Shown: piece by piece, positions 8,146-15,992 of the stretch
Layout of the letters: the number at the start of each line of letters is the position of its first letter
Numbering within the stretch: the first letter of the stretch is position 1
IMG/VR virus record: IMGVR_UViG_3300025840_000189
Span: 1-28,153 of that record
Direction: 5' to 3' (one strand)
Length of the DNA: 28,153 nucleotides
Origin: a virus
Program-made: the position numbers and the translations under genes
The notes under the pieces: generated by a model
Databases searched by the model: none
What the model was told of the DNA's origin: nothing
What the model saw: the letters and a program-made list of their open reading frames with translations, nothing else

Positions 8146-8995
8146 TGGTTGGATAAAACTGCATCGTAAGATACAAGATAACCCTATCTGGGATAAACCA
8201 GAGCAGTTAAAAGCATGGCTTGATCTACTATTAATGGCTACACATAAAGAGCGTACAAAGTTTATTAAAGGTGAAGAAGTTATATTACAGCAAGGTGAAA
8301 TAGATGCCTCATTTAGATACCTATCTAAGCGTTGGAATTGGAGTATAGGTAAGGTTCAGAGGTTTATAAACCTGTTAAAAAAGTGTTCAATGATTGAAGT
8401 AAAAACGGATACAGGTCAAAATGTCGTAAGTATCTGTAATTACGCAACTTACCAGATTGAAGAAAATCAAAACGATACACTAACGAGTACAGCACCGATA
8501 CAGAACCGATACAAAAACAAGAATGATAAGAAAGAAAGAAATAATATATATGCTCAAGAGTTTGAAAAACTTTGGTTATTAGTACCAAAAAAAGTTAGTA
8601 AAAAGAAAGCCTATCAAAAGTATATACTCGCTGTTAAAAAGAAAGACCATGATGAGATTTACACAGCTTTTAAAAACCAAGTTGATAATAATTGGAAGGA
8701 TACTGATCCAAAGTTTACACCTGCCTTAGATGTGTGGTTAAATAATGAAAGATGGGATGATGCTGTGATTAAACCTACAGTACAGACTATTAATAAAAAG
8801 AACCAATTTAGATTACTGCCATCTGGTATGTATAAGGGGTACTGTGCAAAGTGTGCTGATAAGATGTTCTTAAAAGCAGATGAGTTTTATAAGAGTAGTC
8901 CTTGCTGTGGGGTTGAATTTGTACCAGAACAGCCAAAAGTTTACAAGGGTAAAGATTACACAGAAGAAACACTTAATCAAATAATGGGGGGATAA
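8138..8995 (+). CDS. Replication initiator / replisome organizer-like protein
   Basis: This is a 285-residue protein. The N-terminus NGWIKLHRKIQDNPIW is characteristic of phage replisome-organizer/DnaD-like proteins. A winged helix is predicted around 55-105 (SFRYLSKRWNWSIGKVQRFI). A basic linker (about 122-135) leads to a helical domain ending in TPALDVWLNNERW, a motif typical of the C-terminal half of such initiators. A C-terminal zinc ribbon uses C236, C239, C256 and C257. It should bind the phage origin and load host helicase. No phage helicase or polymerase is present to share that task. Confidence 0.75.
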   Translation: MSNGWIKLHRKIQDNPIWDKPEQLKAWLDLLLMATHKERTKFIKGEEVILQQGEIDASFRYLSKRWNWSIGKVQRFINLLKKCSMIEVKTDTGQNVVSICNYATYQIEENQNDTLTSTAPIQNRYKNKNDKKERNNIYAQEFEKLWLLVPKKVSKKKAYQKYILAVKKKDHDEIYTAFKNQVDNNWKDTDPKFTPALDVWLNNERWDDAVIKPTVQTINKKNQFRLLPSGMYKGYCAKCADKMFLKADEFYKSSPCCGVEFVPEQPKVYKGKDYTEETLNQIMGG

Positions 8996-8996
8996 T

Positions 8997-9248
8997 ATGA
9001 GTTTATTTAGAGATCAAGTTAAAATAGCAGAGAGAGTATATAATTACTACGATTCTCAAAATAGAATGACTAAAAATCAAAAAAACTTTACTAATAAAGA
9101 AAAAGACCACATGAAATACTGCACTAAATGCAGAAAGGTCTGGGAAGATAGTAAAAGAATAAGAAGTGATTTAAGTAATAATATTAAATGGTATAAAGAT
9201 TTTCCTTCTTATGGTAAACCCAGAGAAACCTGTGTGAAGTGTAAATGA
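8997..9248 (+). CDS. Small zinc-binding protein
   Basis: This 83-residue basic protein has CTKC (residues 42-45) and CVKC at the C-terminus, a four-cysteine zinc-finger pair with a spacing of about 35. A GGGGGG run precedes the ATG, and the stop overlaps the next gene (ATGA). I do not recognise a family. It could be a partner of the following PP-loop enzyme or a DNA-binding accessory, based only on context. Confidence 0.6.
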   Translation: MSLFRDQVKIAERVYNYYDSQNRMTKNQKNFTNKEKDHMKYCTKCRKVWEDSKRIRSDLSNNIKWYKDFPSYGKPRETCVKCK

Positions 9249-10021
9249 AGATTATAAGTCTTGGTATGGGTGTACAATCCACAGCATTATATCTTATGAG
9301 TTCTTTAGGTTATATAGAAAGAGCAGATTATGCTATTTATGCTGATTTAAAGAGTGAGAAACCAACAACAGATAATCTTGTTAAATATTTACTTGATTGG
9401 CAAAAATACAATGATGGTATAGAAATACTAATTGAAGATGCTGATATATATGCAGATGTTATTAATGGTGTAAATAGTGATGGAAAACCTTTTGTAACTA
9501 TACCTGCTTTTTCAGAAAGTGGTGGAATGGTACAAAGGCAATGCACAGGTGAATACAAGATTAAGACAGTTAAAAACAAAATTAGAGAGTTGCATGGATT
9601 AAAATATAAGCAAAGAATGAAACCTACTGAATTGTGGTTGGGTATTAGTACAGATGAGATTGAAAGAGCTAAAGTATCACAGATGTATAATGTAGAGTAT
9701 AAATATCCACTTATTGATAAGCAGATAAGTAGAGCTGATTGTATTACATTCTTAGAAGAAAGAAGTTTTCATAATGTAGATAAATCAAGCTGTGTGTTTT
9801 GCCCATACCAACAAAATAAACAATTTAGAGAAATAAAGGAAAAATATCCAGAGCAATGGAGTAAGATTGTTGAAGTAGATAAAGCTATAAGGGATAAAAG
9901 CAGAAAAGGTAAAGAAGATAGATTGTATTTACATCGAAGTTTAAAACCTATTGATGAGGTATATTTACAAGAAAATCAAGAAGAACTATTTATGTGTGAG
10001 GAAGGATTTTGTGGATTATGA
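9245..10021 (+). CDS. PP-loop (PAPS reductase-like) ATP-pyrophosphatase family enzyme
   Basis: This is a 258-residue protein. The N-terminal SLGMGVQST loop (5-13) is a variant of the SGGxDS pyrophosphate loop of adenine-nucleotide alpha-hydrolases. QRQCTGEYKIK (97-107) with C100, C166 and the CVFC pair (183/186) give the cysteine set typical of the phage branch of this family, possibly an Fe-S or zinc site. Family members activate substrates with ATP for sulfur transfer, PAPS reduction or nucleic-acid thiolation or modification. With no sulfur-assimilation partner here, modification of phage DNA or RNA is the more likely use (inference). Confidence 0.75.
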   Translation: MKIISLGMGVQSTALYLMSSLGYIERADYAIYADLKSEKPTTDNLVKYLLDWQKYNDGIEILIEDADIYADVINGVNSDGKPFVTIPAFSESGGMVQRQCTGEYKIKTVKNKIRELHGLKYKQRMKPTELWLGISTDEIERAKVSQMYNVEYKYPLIDKQISRADCITFLEERSFHNVDKSSCVFCPYQQNKQFREIKEKYPEQWSKIVEVDKAIRDKSRKGKEDRLYLHRSLKPIDEVYLQENQEELFMCEEGFCGL

Positions 10022-10167
10022 TTATTATAAACTTATATGAGATTATTATTAATCTATTAGCATTTGCTACAGCTTTGGTTTTAATACCTTTGGGGTTATT
10101 ACTATGGTTTTTTATTGGAACATTTATTTATAACTTAATATGGGATTATTGTGGACAAAGAGATTAA
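10018..10167 (+). CDS. Membrane miniprotein
   Basis: This 49-residue protein is dominated by one long or two short hydrophobic segments (about residues 9-41), with WDYCGQRD at the tail. The ATG overlaps the preceding stop (ATGA), the pattern of coupled translation throughout this phage. No family is recognised. Confidence 0.6.
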   Translation: MIIINLYEIIINLLAFATALVLIPLGLLLWFFIGTFIYNLIWDYCGQRD

Positions 10168-10279
10168 AGAAATACTAAAAGAAGTGAGTGAGCTTTTATC
10201 TGAGCAAGGTCACTTTAAATTAATAGATTTAGAAAGAGTTAGAAAGTTAAACTCTAAAATAGAAGAATTGCTAAGATAG
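10151..10279 (+). CDS. Small charged helical protein
   Basis: This is a 42-residue frame starting at GTG 10151 inside the end of the preceding gene (DKEIKEILKEVSEL... to ...KIEELLR). It is almost entirely amphipathic helix with heptad-spaced Leu/Ile, suggesting a coiled coil. The start codon is uncertain because no strong ribosome-binding site is visible. It is the last gene of the early block before a 144-base leader. Confidence 0.5.
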   Translation: MDKEIKEILKEVSELLSEQGHFKLIDLERVRKLNSKIEELLR

Positions 10280-10340
10280 CAATATATTAATCATTTAAAC
10301 TTATGAAAGGAACTACTTTGGTATCTTATTAAGTTTGATG

Positions 10341-10396
10341 AGTAATATTACTAAATGAAAAGAAGTGGTGGGTGGATTGGCGTTTACCCACTACTT
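10341..10396 (+). promoter_or_regulatory. Palindrome and hairpin leader ahead of the HTH regulator
   Basis: A perfect 12-base palindrome, AGTAATATTACT, lies at 10341-10352 and could be an operator. An 11-bp stem with one wobble follows (AAGTGGTGGGT 10363-10373 with ACCCACTACTT 10386-10396, 12-base loop). The real start of the downstream gene at 10424 has AGAGGT just upstream, so the hairpin lies in the 5' untranslated region. The in-frame ATG at 10355 would place the hairpin in coding sequence and lacks a clear ribosome-binding site. Confidence 0.5.
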
Positions 10397-10423
10397 TACC
10401 CTAACCACATACTAGAGGTAAAC

Positions 10424-10717
10424 ATGAACAAAATAGAACCATGCGAAATGTGTGGCAGATATGATGGAGATCATAAAGAAAGATGGGATATTAAGGAATT
10501 AGAGAATAATAAAATGAATCTCTTATTAGCAGGTATCTTATTCGCACAAGAGGCTACACATAGGCAAATAGAGCTATTTATGGCTAAATACTACATAGGT
10601 AGGGAATCTTATGATGATATAGGCAGGGATTTCCAGATAAGTAAACAATCTGTAGCCAAAACAATAGATAGATCATGCGATATATTAACCAATATTATCA
10701 ATAGATTAAGTGGTTGA
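10424..10717 (+). CDS. Sigma-region-4-like HTH protein, candidate late regulator
   Basis: From ATG 10424 this is a 97-residue protein. CEMCGRYDGDH near the N-terminus may bind zinc. A helical core (about 33-57) is followed by SYDDIGRDFQISKQSVAKTI (62-81), a helix-turn-helix of the sigma-70 region 4/ArpU type. Phage late-gene activators of this size are commonly encoded just before the packaging genes, as here. AGAGGT supports the 10424 start; the frame runs back to 10355. The noncoding stretch immediately downstream, with repeated GGTTGAC, is its most plausible target (inference). Confidence 0.65.
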   Translation: MNKIEPCEMCGRYDGDHKERWDIKELENNKMNLLLAGILFAQEATHRQIELFMAKYYIGRESYDDIGRDFQISKQSVAKTIDRSCDILTNIINRLSG

Positions 10718-10973
10718 CGAATTTGATGCTTTTTTAACCTTCGAGGTTGACATTTAAAAACTTTTTTTATTTTTTTAACTCTAGCAATATTAGAGTTTAT
10801 ATATTTTACCCCTTTATTTTACCCCCCAAATAGTGCAAAATTGGTTGACTTTTACTACTATTTATAGAGGCTTAATCGTGCCTCACTCGTTACGGAGTAA
10901 TGATTATAAGACCAAGATGGTTGTTTAACGATAGACAGGAAACGATGTAAGTTGTAGCTACAGCTTTTTAAAT
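10718..10973 (+). other. Noncoding control region before the packaging genes
   Basis: This is the largest gene-free stretch. GGTTGAC occurs at 10712-10718, 10745-10751 and 10843-10849, the second continuing to TTGACA. Long T-runs lie at 10762-10776. ATTTTACCCC is repeated at 10803-10812 and 10816-10825. Hairpins include 10777-10797 (7 bp), 10867-10884 (GAGGC/GCCTC) and 10888-10902 (6 bp with one wobble, GGA loop). No -10 box lies at proper spacing from the TTGAC boxes, so an activator-dependent promoter is more likely than a simple sigma70 promoter. The AT-rich repeats also allow a replication origin. Confidence 0.5.
10950..10969 (+). terminator. Weak terminator-like hairpin
   Basis: AGTTGT (10950-10955) pairs with ACAGCT (10960-10965) around an AGCT loop, and five T end at 10969. 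It sits four bases before the next ATG. It could attenuate late transcription or be chance; the stem is only 6 bp with one G-T pair. Confidence 0.3.
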
Positions 10974-11147
10974 ATGGAAGATAAGGGAGTATCACTTAAT
11001 GTTGAGTTGGTTGGGATCAAGAATCTTAAAACCACTCATAATTGGAGATTAGAGTTTGATGTATTTGAAGTCGAATCTGATAAAGTAAAGGATTTGATGG
11101 ATATGTTAAATAAAACATTAGCAATGGGATTAATCACACATGACTAA
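10974..11147 (+). CDS. Small hypothetical protein before the terminase
   Basis: This is a 57-residue protein. A beta strand region (GVSLNVELVGIKN, NWRLEFDVFEV) is followed by an amphipathic helix (SDKVKDLMDMLNKTLAMG). It ends overlapping the small terminase-like gene start by 8 bases, indicating coupling. The fold looks complete and soluble, but I do not recognise it. It opens the packaging operon. Confidence 0.6.
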   Translation: MEDKGVSLNVELVGIKNLKTTHNWRLEFDVFEVESDKVKDLMDMLNKTLAMGLITHD

Positions 11148-11472
11148 AGAATCGGGGGTTAATCGGGGGACTAATGGTCAATTTCGTAAAGGTCATAACA
11201 TAGGTAAAGATACTAGATTTAAACCAAACAATAATGCTAACCCTAATGGTAGAAGGGGTGCATTATCCGATATTATTAATGTCATCTTTGACGAAATAGA
11301 ACCAGATGGCAAATCCAAAAAAGAAAAAATGTTAAGAAAAGTTTATCGCATGGCAATGAATGGTAGTTTAGGTGCTGTTAATTATTTAAGTGATAGAACA
11401 GAAGGTAAAGCCAAAGAGATAAGGGAAGTAACTAACAAGAATGAACCAATTAAAATAATTACTATTGATTAA
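11140..11472 (+). CDS. Terminase small subunit-like protein
   Basis: This is a 110-residue protein. The N-terminus is basic and Gly/Asn-rich (GTNGQFRKGHNIGKDTRF, NPNGRRG), resembling DUF5681-type phage proteins. A helical domain follows (about 41-85) with KMLRKVYRMAMNGSLGAVNYL. Such proteins directly precede the large terminase in many phages and act as the DNA-recognition subunit. Here the large-subunit gene starts within its last codons. The small-terminase role is inferred from family resemblance and position. Confidence 0.6.
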   Translation: MTKESGVNRGTNGQFRKGHNIGKDTRFKPNNNANPNGRRGALSDIINVIFDEIEPDGKSKKEKMLRKVYRMAMNGSLGAVNYLSDRTEGKAKEIREVTNKNEPIKIITID

Positions 11473-12673
11473 TTGGCAAATAAACGAGATACGAAAAGAA
11501 ATAATCCAGAGTCCAGAACGGATGAAGGTTGTTGTAGCAGGAAGAAGATGGGGCAAAAGTATCTTATCGGTTCTGTGGTTACTTCACGAAGAGATACAGC
11601 CAGAAGAACGCAGGTGGTTTGTTGCACCAACATACAGACAGGGGAAGATGGTAATATTTCCGATGTTGCGTTCTGTATTTCGACAATGGCAGGGAGCTAT
11701 AATCAACGAGTCAGAGTTATCTATTAAGCTACCTAATAATGCAGAGATTTCAATTAAAGGTGCAGAGCAAGAAAACAATCTTAGGGGAGCAACTTTAAAT
11801 AAAGTAGTAATGGAAGAGTTTAGTTACATAAAACCTAATGTATATGAAGAGATTATCTATCCTATGCTAACAACTACACAAGGTGAGACTTTGTTTATTG
11901 GTACACCTAACTCATTTGACCATCTATATGATTACTATCTTAAAGGTCAATCAGATGATCCAGATTGGAAGTCATGGCAATACACTACAGTACAGGGTGG
12001 GTTTGTAACACAAGAGGAAGTAGATAAAGCAAAAGCAACAATGGATGAGGTTACATTTAAGAGTGAGTTTATGGCTGATTTTGTATCTACAGGTAATAGA
12101 GTAGCTTATAACTTTGATAGGAAGATACATATTAAACAGGCTAAAGAGTTATCACCTAATTTATTCTGGGGTATTGATTTCAATGTAGATTATATGTCTG
12201 CTGTACTAGGTTGTGAATATACAGATGGTTCTATACACTACTTCCATGAGATAAGACAAACAAATAGCAACACAGAGCAAATGGCTGTAGCTATGAAGAA
12301 GGTAGCTCCACATATACCATGTTACCCAGATAGTGCAGGTTCAGCCAGATCAACTACGAGCCATAAATCAGATCATCAGATACTTAAAGATTATTCTTTT
12401 CAAATAATAGCAAAGAAATCTAACCCACCTGTAATAGATAGGATCAATGCACTTAATAGAATGTTAAAGGATGCTAATGGTAGGGTTAAGATGACAGTTG
12501 ATCCATCCTGTAAATATTTAATAAAAGATTTAGAACAATGTCAAAGAGATAGAGCAGGTAAGATAGAAAAGACTAAAGATATATCTCTTACTCATGCTCT
12601 GGATGCCTGTAGTTATTACATAGCATTAAAGCATCCTATTGTAAAGCGTGTAGCTGTGAGTACAGAATGGTAG
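11465..12673 (+). CDS. terL: Terminase large subunit
   Basis: This 402-residue packaging motor combines ATPase and nuclease. It has Walker A GRRWGKS (26-32), Walker B with acidic pair KVVMEEF (113-119) and a coupling motif GTPN (146-149). The RNase H-like nuclease domain has D238 (GIDFN), D289 (PDSAGS) and D380 (HALDAC). The predicted start is TTG 11465, overlapping the previous gene; WQ at residues 4-5 supplies the adenine-binding glutamine, so the later ATG (residue 20) is unlikely. It is slightly short for the family but all motifs are present. It acts with the portal at 12830. Confidence 0.93.
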   Translation: MINWQINEIRKEIIQSPERMKVVVAGRRWGKSILSVLWLLHEEIQPEERRWFVAPTYRQGKMVIFPMLRSVFRQWQGAIINESELSIKLPNNAEISIKGAEQENNLRGATLNKVVMEEFSYIKPNVYEEIIYPMLTTTQGETLFIGTPNSFDHLYDYYLKGQSDDPDWKSWQYTTVQGGFVTQEEVDKAKATMDEVTFKSEFMADFVSTGNRVAYNFDRKIHIKQAKELSPNLFWGIDFNVDYMSAVLGCEYTDGSIHYFHEIRQTNSNTEQMAVAMKKVAPHIPCYPDSAGSARSTTSHKSDHQILKDYSFQIIAKKSNPPVIDRINALNRMLKDANGRVKMTVDPSCKYLIKDLEQCQRDRAGKIEKTKDISLTHALDACSYYIALKHPIVKRVAVSTEW

Positions 12674-12819
12674 AGTTTTTGTTGGGTATAGTAGTAGGAA
12701 TCATTATCACTTTCATATTCTTACACTATTATGGTAAGCATTTAGATTTACGAAAGAAAGAACAGATGGGGGAGTTCATCAGAGAATATACAGAGGCTAA
12801 TAATTATGCCACATCTTAA
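12667..12819 (+). CDS. Single-span membrane protein
   Basis: This 50-residue protein overlaps the end of terL by 7 bases. Residues 4-22 are strongly hydrophobic (FLLGIVVGIIITFIFL), followed by a charged helix (GKHLDLRKKEQMGEFI). A membrane gene between terminase and portal is unusual. It may have been retained by coupling to terL translation. No function can be assigned. Confidence 0.6.
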   Translation: MVEFLLGIVVGIIITFIFLHYYGKHLDLRKKEQMGEFIREYTEANNYATS

Positions 12820-12829
12820 AGGTTTATAA

Positions 12830-14152
12830 ATGGAATTACATGATAAAATAATGCTCCCAGACCTCGGTAAAGAGGCTGTTTTGCGTTCAGTTAAAGAGGC
12901 TGAATATAATGCACTAGATGATATTATAGCTGAAAAGAACACATCCTTAGACTTCTATTACAATAGAAACTTAGATGATCATATATCACAGTATTTTAGT
13001 TCAGAGTCCTTATCTCAGATTCCACCTGTGATTATGTCATTAGTTAAGAGGTTTGCTAAGAGTAGATTGATGTTACTTAAACAACCTGCTGAAAGATTTA
13101 TTAATGGTGAGTTCAATGATTATTATGCTGAGAAAGCTCACAACCTAGATAGTAAAGTAAGAGAGTTTGGGGAACTATCTTGGCTGTTAGGTAGCTGTCA
13201 TCTACAGAGTATGTATAATGAAAAGATGCAACGCATTGAATATAAACTGCATCCTATTGTTAAAGAGTATATATATGATGGTGAAGTATATGGCATGAGC
13301 TATGAGATACATAGAGATCATAATGGTGATAGACAGTTCGTATTCTGGAGTAAGCCTATGGATGGTGAGCAGGGTATGCACTTTCGTTTTAAGCTAAATG
13401 GTGCAATGTTTCCGATAGGTAATAACATAGAGATGGTAAATCCTTATGATGTTATCCCTATTACTAAAGTAGAGTTCAATACAAACGCATACGATGTTAC
13501 AAGGTGTGCCATTCATGCTAGTAACGCATGGACAGAGATAATGATAGCCACTAGGCTTATGATGGGTTCACCTGTGATTACAGGGTTAGATTCAGAGATA
13601 CCACCTTATATGAAGTTTGGTATCGATAGGCTTATCGCACTTCCAGAGGGTGCTAATATGCAGTATGTAAGTCCTAATGCTAATCTGATCCAGATGATAC
13701 AATCCGTAAAAGATTTAATTAATCAAGTAGGGCAGAATCATAGCTTAACAATTAGATGGGGTGAATCATCAGCACCTCCAAGTGGTGAGGCATTAAAGAT
13801 TCTATCTGTAGATAATATAGAAACCAGAGAGTCTGATATTCCAATCTTTAGAGATTTTGAGCATGAAAGATATATGATAGATAGGGAAGTGTTAAGAGTG
13901 CATGAGGGTGCTAATCTATCAGAGAATTACAGCGTAGACTATCCAGAGGTGGGTTTTCCTATGACATGGACAGAAGAACGCAATAAACTAGAGTTCTTGA
14001 TGGAGCATAATCTTATTACTAGGGAAGAGCTTATTAGAAAGTTCAATCCAGATATAGATGAGGCTGAACTTGCTATGAAGATGGAAGAGTTAGAACCAGA
14101 GCAACCAGAACAACCTGCTAACAAGTTATTAGAGGCATTACAGCGTGGCTAA
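12830..14152 (+). CDS. Portal protein (SPP1 gp6-like)
   Basis: This 440-residue protein lies between terminase and the MuF-like protein. The pattern fits portal proteins: an N-terminal helical region with SLVKRFAKSRLMLL, a beta-rich wing (about 130-215), a long helical stem (ANLIQMIQSVKDLINQVGQ around 285-305) with an SSAPPSGEALK segment, and a charged C-terminal crown (EELEPEQPEQPANKLLEAL). As a dodecamer it would form the DNA gate at the head vertex. The last bases overlap the next gene start. Confidence 0.85.
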   Translation: MELHDKIMLPDLGKEAVLRSVKEAEYNALDDIIAEKNTSLDFYYNRNLDDHISQYFSSESLSQIPPVIMSLVKRFAKSRLMLLKQPAERFINGEFNDYYAEKAHNLDSKVREFGELSWLLGSCHLQSMYNEKMQRIEYKLHPIVKEYIYDGEVYGMSYEIHRDHNGDRQFVFWSKPMDGEQGMHFRFKLNGAMFPIGNNIEMVNPYDVIPITKVEFNTNAYDVTRCAIHASNAWTEIMIATRLMMGSPVITGLDSEIPPYMKFGIDRLIALPEGANMQYVSPNANLIQMIQSVKDLINQVGQNHSLTIRWGESSAPPSGEALKILSVDNIETRESDIPIFRDFEHERYMIDREVLRVHEGANLSENYSVDYPEVGFPMTWTEERNKLEFLMEHNLITREELIRKFNPDIDEAELAMKMEELEPEQPEQPANKLLEALQRG

Positions 14153-14915
14153 AGAAACAGCATCACTAGAATACGCTAAAGCAGTAGAACGAGTACAGAA
14201 AGAGCTTGTAGAGCAGATATTTGACCTACAAAAGCAGGGACTCAGTAAGAATGAGATACTACTCGTATTGCAGGGGTTGGATATGGAAGATATTATCCTT
14301 AACCAACTTAACCTAAATGCTGATATAGATAAGCTAATGCTAGAGTATGAAAATGTATTAGGTGCTATGGAAATGACAGGTGCAGTTACAGCAGAGTCCT
14401 TAACAGCTTTAAGAGAGATGGATAGAAGTTTTTATATTAAACAGGCAGGTAGTATAGGTGAGGCTATTAAGAAAGAAGTAGCAAGGGGAGTTATAGCAGG
14501 TGCTACTGAAAGAGAGATAGCAGATGGTATTTTAAGGGGTGCAGGTGGCGTTTTAAGGGCAGATCAAGCAGAAACCCTAGCTAATACTGCTCTGAATCAA
14601 TTTGAGCGTAATGTTAAGGTAGAGATGGCAGAGTTTGATGATCCTAATGCGAAGTATGTTTATATAGGTGTTATAGATAGTAAGACCAGAGATATATGCT
14701 TACTAATGGCTAGTGTAGGAGCATTAACCAGAGCAGAGATAGATGCTAGGTTTCCAAATACTTTTTCTAATTCAGCAGGATATAATTGCAGACATCATTG
14801 GAGAAAACAAACATCAAGATCAAGGGAGTTAATGAAGCCAGAAAAAGCATCTTCTTTTATAGATAAAAAGAAAACATTTAACCCTGTAACTGTAGAGGGT
14901 ATCAAGGTTGGGTAA
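14145..14915 (+). CDS. MuF-like minor head protein
   Basis: This is a 256-residue protein starting at GTG 14145, overlapping the portal stop by 8 bases. A helical N-terminus (1-160) precedes the Mu gpF motif: D178-x-x-T181-x-x-x-C185 in VIDSKTRDICLLM, then a loop and NCRHHWR with C215, H217 and H218. This family joins the portal during head assembly and may be ejected with DNA. Cys/His spacing agrees with a metal site. Confidence 0.82.
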   Translation: MAKETASLEYAKAVERVQKELVEQIFDLQKQGLSKNEILLVLQGLDMEDIILNQLNLNADIDKLMLEYENVLGAMEMTGAVTAESLTALREMDRSFYIKQAGSIGEAIKKEVARGVIAGATEREIADGILRGAGGVLRADQAETLANTALNQFERNVKVEMAEFDDPNAKYVYIGVIDSKTRDICLLMASVGALTRAEIDARFPNTFSNSAGYNCRHHWRKQTSRSRELMKPEKASSFIDKKKTFNPVTVEGIKVG

Positions 14916-15420
14916 GTTAGCTAATATACCAAAATTTGATAAAATGTTTTGGAGAGATGTAGGTGATGAATTAACTGATGAAATTATTGCTAATACTAGA
15001 GAAAGAGGTAGGGATGTTCATGGTAAAAAGTTTAAAAAGTACAAAACGCATACACCTTTTTGGTTTACTAAAAAAATAAAGGGTAAAGCTGTAAGAATAT
15101 ATGCAGAAGATTATCCAACTAGAAAACCAAAATTATTTAGAGGTACTTCAAGTAATAAAGTTGATTTAACACTTACAGGAGATATGTTAAATGGATTATC
15201 AACAAAAGGATTTACTGATGATAGTGTTATTATAGGATGGAGTGGTACTAATGCTAAAAAAGTACAATGGAACGCAGATATGGGTAGGGAAATAACCACT
15301 AATAGAAAGCCATTAAGTAATAAAGCGTTAAAACTAACATTCAAACTTATGAACAAAAGAATTAAAAGAAATGCAGATAAAGAAACTGCAAAGCCTATCA
15401 ACTTAAAAATAGGCAGATAG
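14908..15420 (+). CDS. Virion morphogenesis / tail completion-like protein
   Basis: This is a 170-residue very basic protein. RERGRDVHGKKFKKYK and LTLTGDMLNGLS are typical of the phage virion-morphogenesis (Mu gpG / P2 gpS-like, HK97 gp10-like) family, which completes heads or tails. TTG 14908 is the best start because the frame overlaps the MuF gene by 8 bases. Its location between MuF and scaffold, rather than beside the tail genes, is slightly unusual. Confidence 0.6.
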   Translation: MGKLANIPKFDKMFWRDVGDELTDEIIANTRERGRDVHGKKFKKYKTHTPFWFTKKIKGKAVRIYAEDYPTRKPKLFRGTSSNKVDLTLTGDMLNGLSTKGFTDDSVIIGWSGTNAKKVQWNADMGREITTNRKPLSNKALKLTFKLMNKRIKRNADKETAKPINLKIGR

Positions 15421-15443
15421 ATTTCATTAATATGGAGGAAAAA

Positions 15444-15992
15444 ATGGAAGAACAAGTACAAGAGAGTGTACAAGAGTTGGCTACTGAAAGCCAGAACAAT
15501 ACAGACAATATAAGTGATCGTGAGTCTGAATTGTTGCGTGAGGTCATGCAAAAGAAAGAACGATTACAGAAAGCAGAATCTGAAATAGCTGAACTTAGGA
15601 AAGCTCAAGAGGCTGAGAGGCAGAAACAGTTGGAAGAAAATGAAGAGTGGAAAACACTCGCAGAAGAAAGAGCCAAACAGCTTAGTGAACTTACTCCTGT
15701 AGTGGATCAGTATAAAGCTGAACGCACAGCAGAGAAAGAGAAACTGCTTTCAGACTTCCCAGAAGAAGATAGGGAAGATTTTAAGGAATTGAATCTAGCA
15801 CAGCTTAGATCAGTTCATGGTAAGATAATTAAAACAAAATCAAATATTCCAAGTGTAGATACATCAGATTCTACAGGGATGCAGGGTTATGCCACATTAA
15901 AAGAGGCTGTAAAAGACCATGTATCTGGGAAGATAGATAGAACCACTTATGAGCAAATTAAAGAAAAGTTCACATCTAGAATCGGTAGATAA
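15444..15992 (+). CDS. Scaffolding protein
   Basis: This is a 182-residue protein from ATG 15444. It is highly charged and nearly all helix, with a long coiled coil (about 25-95, Glu/Lys/Gln-rich), few aromatic residues and a C-terminal basic segment (YEQIKEKFTSRIGR) suitable for binding capsid subunits. It directly precedes the capsid genes, the scaffold position. GGAGG at 15434-15438 lies five bases before ATG 15444. ATG 15432 would include the ribosome-binding site in the coding region, so I reject it. Confidence 0.8.
   Translation: MEEQVQESVQELATESQNNTDNISDRESELLREVMQKKERLQKAESEIAELRKAQEAERQKQLEENEEWKTLAEERAKQLSELTPVVDQYKAERTAEKEKLLSDFPEEDREDFKELNLAQLRSVHGKIIKTKSNIPSVDTSDSTGMQGYATLKEAVKDHVSGKIDRTTYEQIKEKFTSRIGR

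Noticed and set aside
10747-10773. TTGACA with TATTTT as a simple sigma70 promoter
   Set aside because: The spacing is 15 bases and the -10 match is poor within a T-run. I kept it as part of a possible activator-dependent region instead.
11473-11727. 84-residue frame within the terL start
   Set aside because: Lies entirely inside the Walker A region of terL in another frame, with Cys/Arg-rich composition and no ribosome-binding site.
15111-15551. 146-residue frame on the minus strand
   Set aside because: It is opposite the morphogenesis and scaffold genes. All supported genes are on the plus strand, and it has no ribosome-binding site or recognisable domain.
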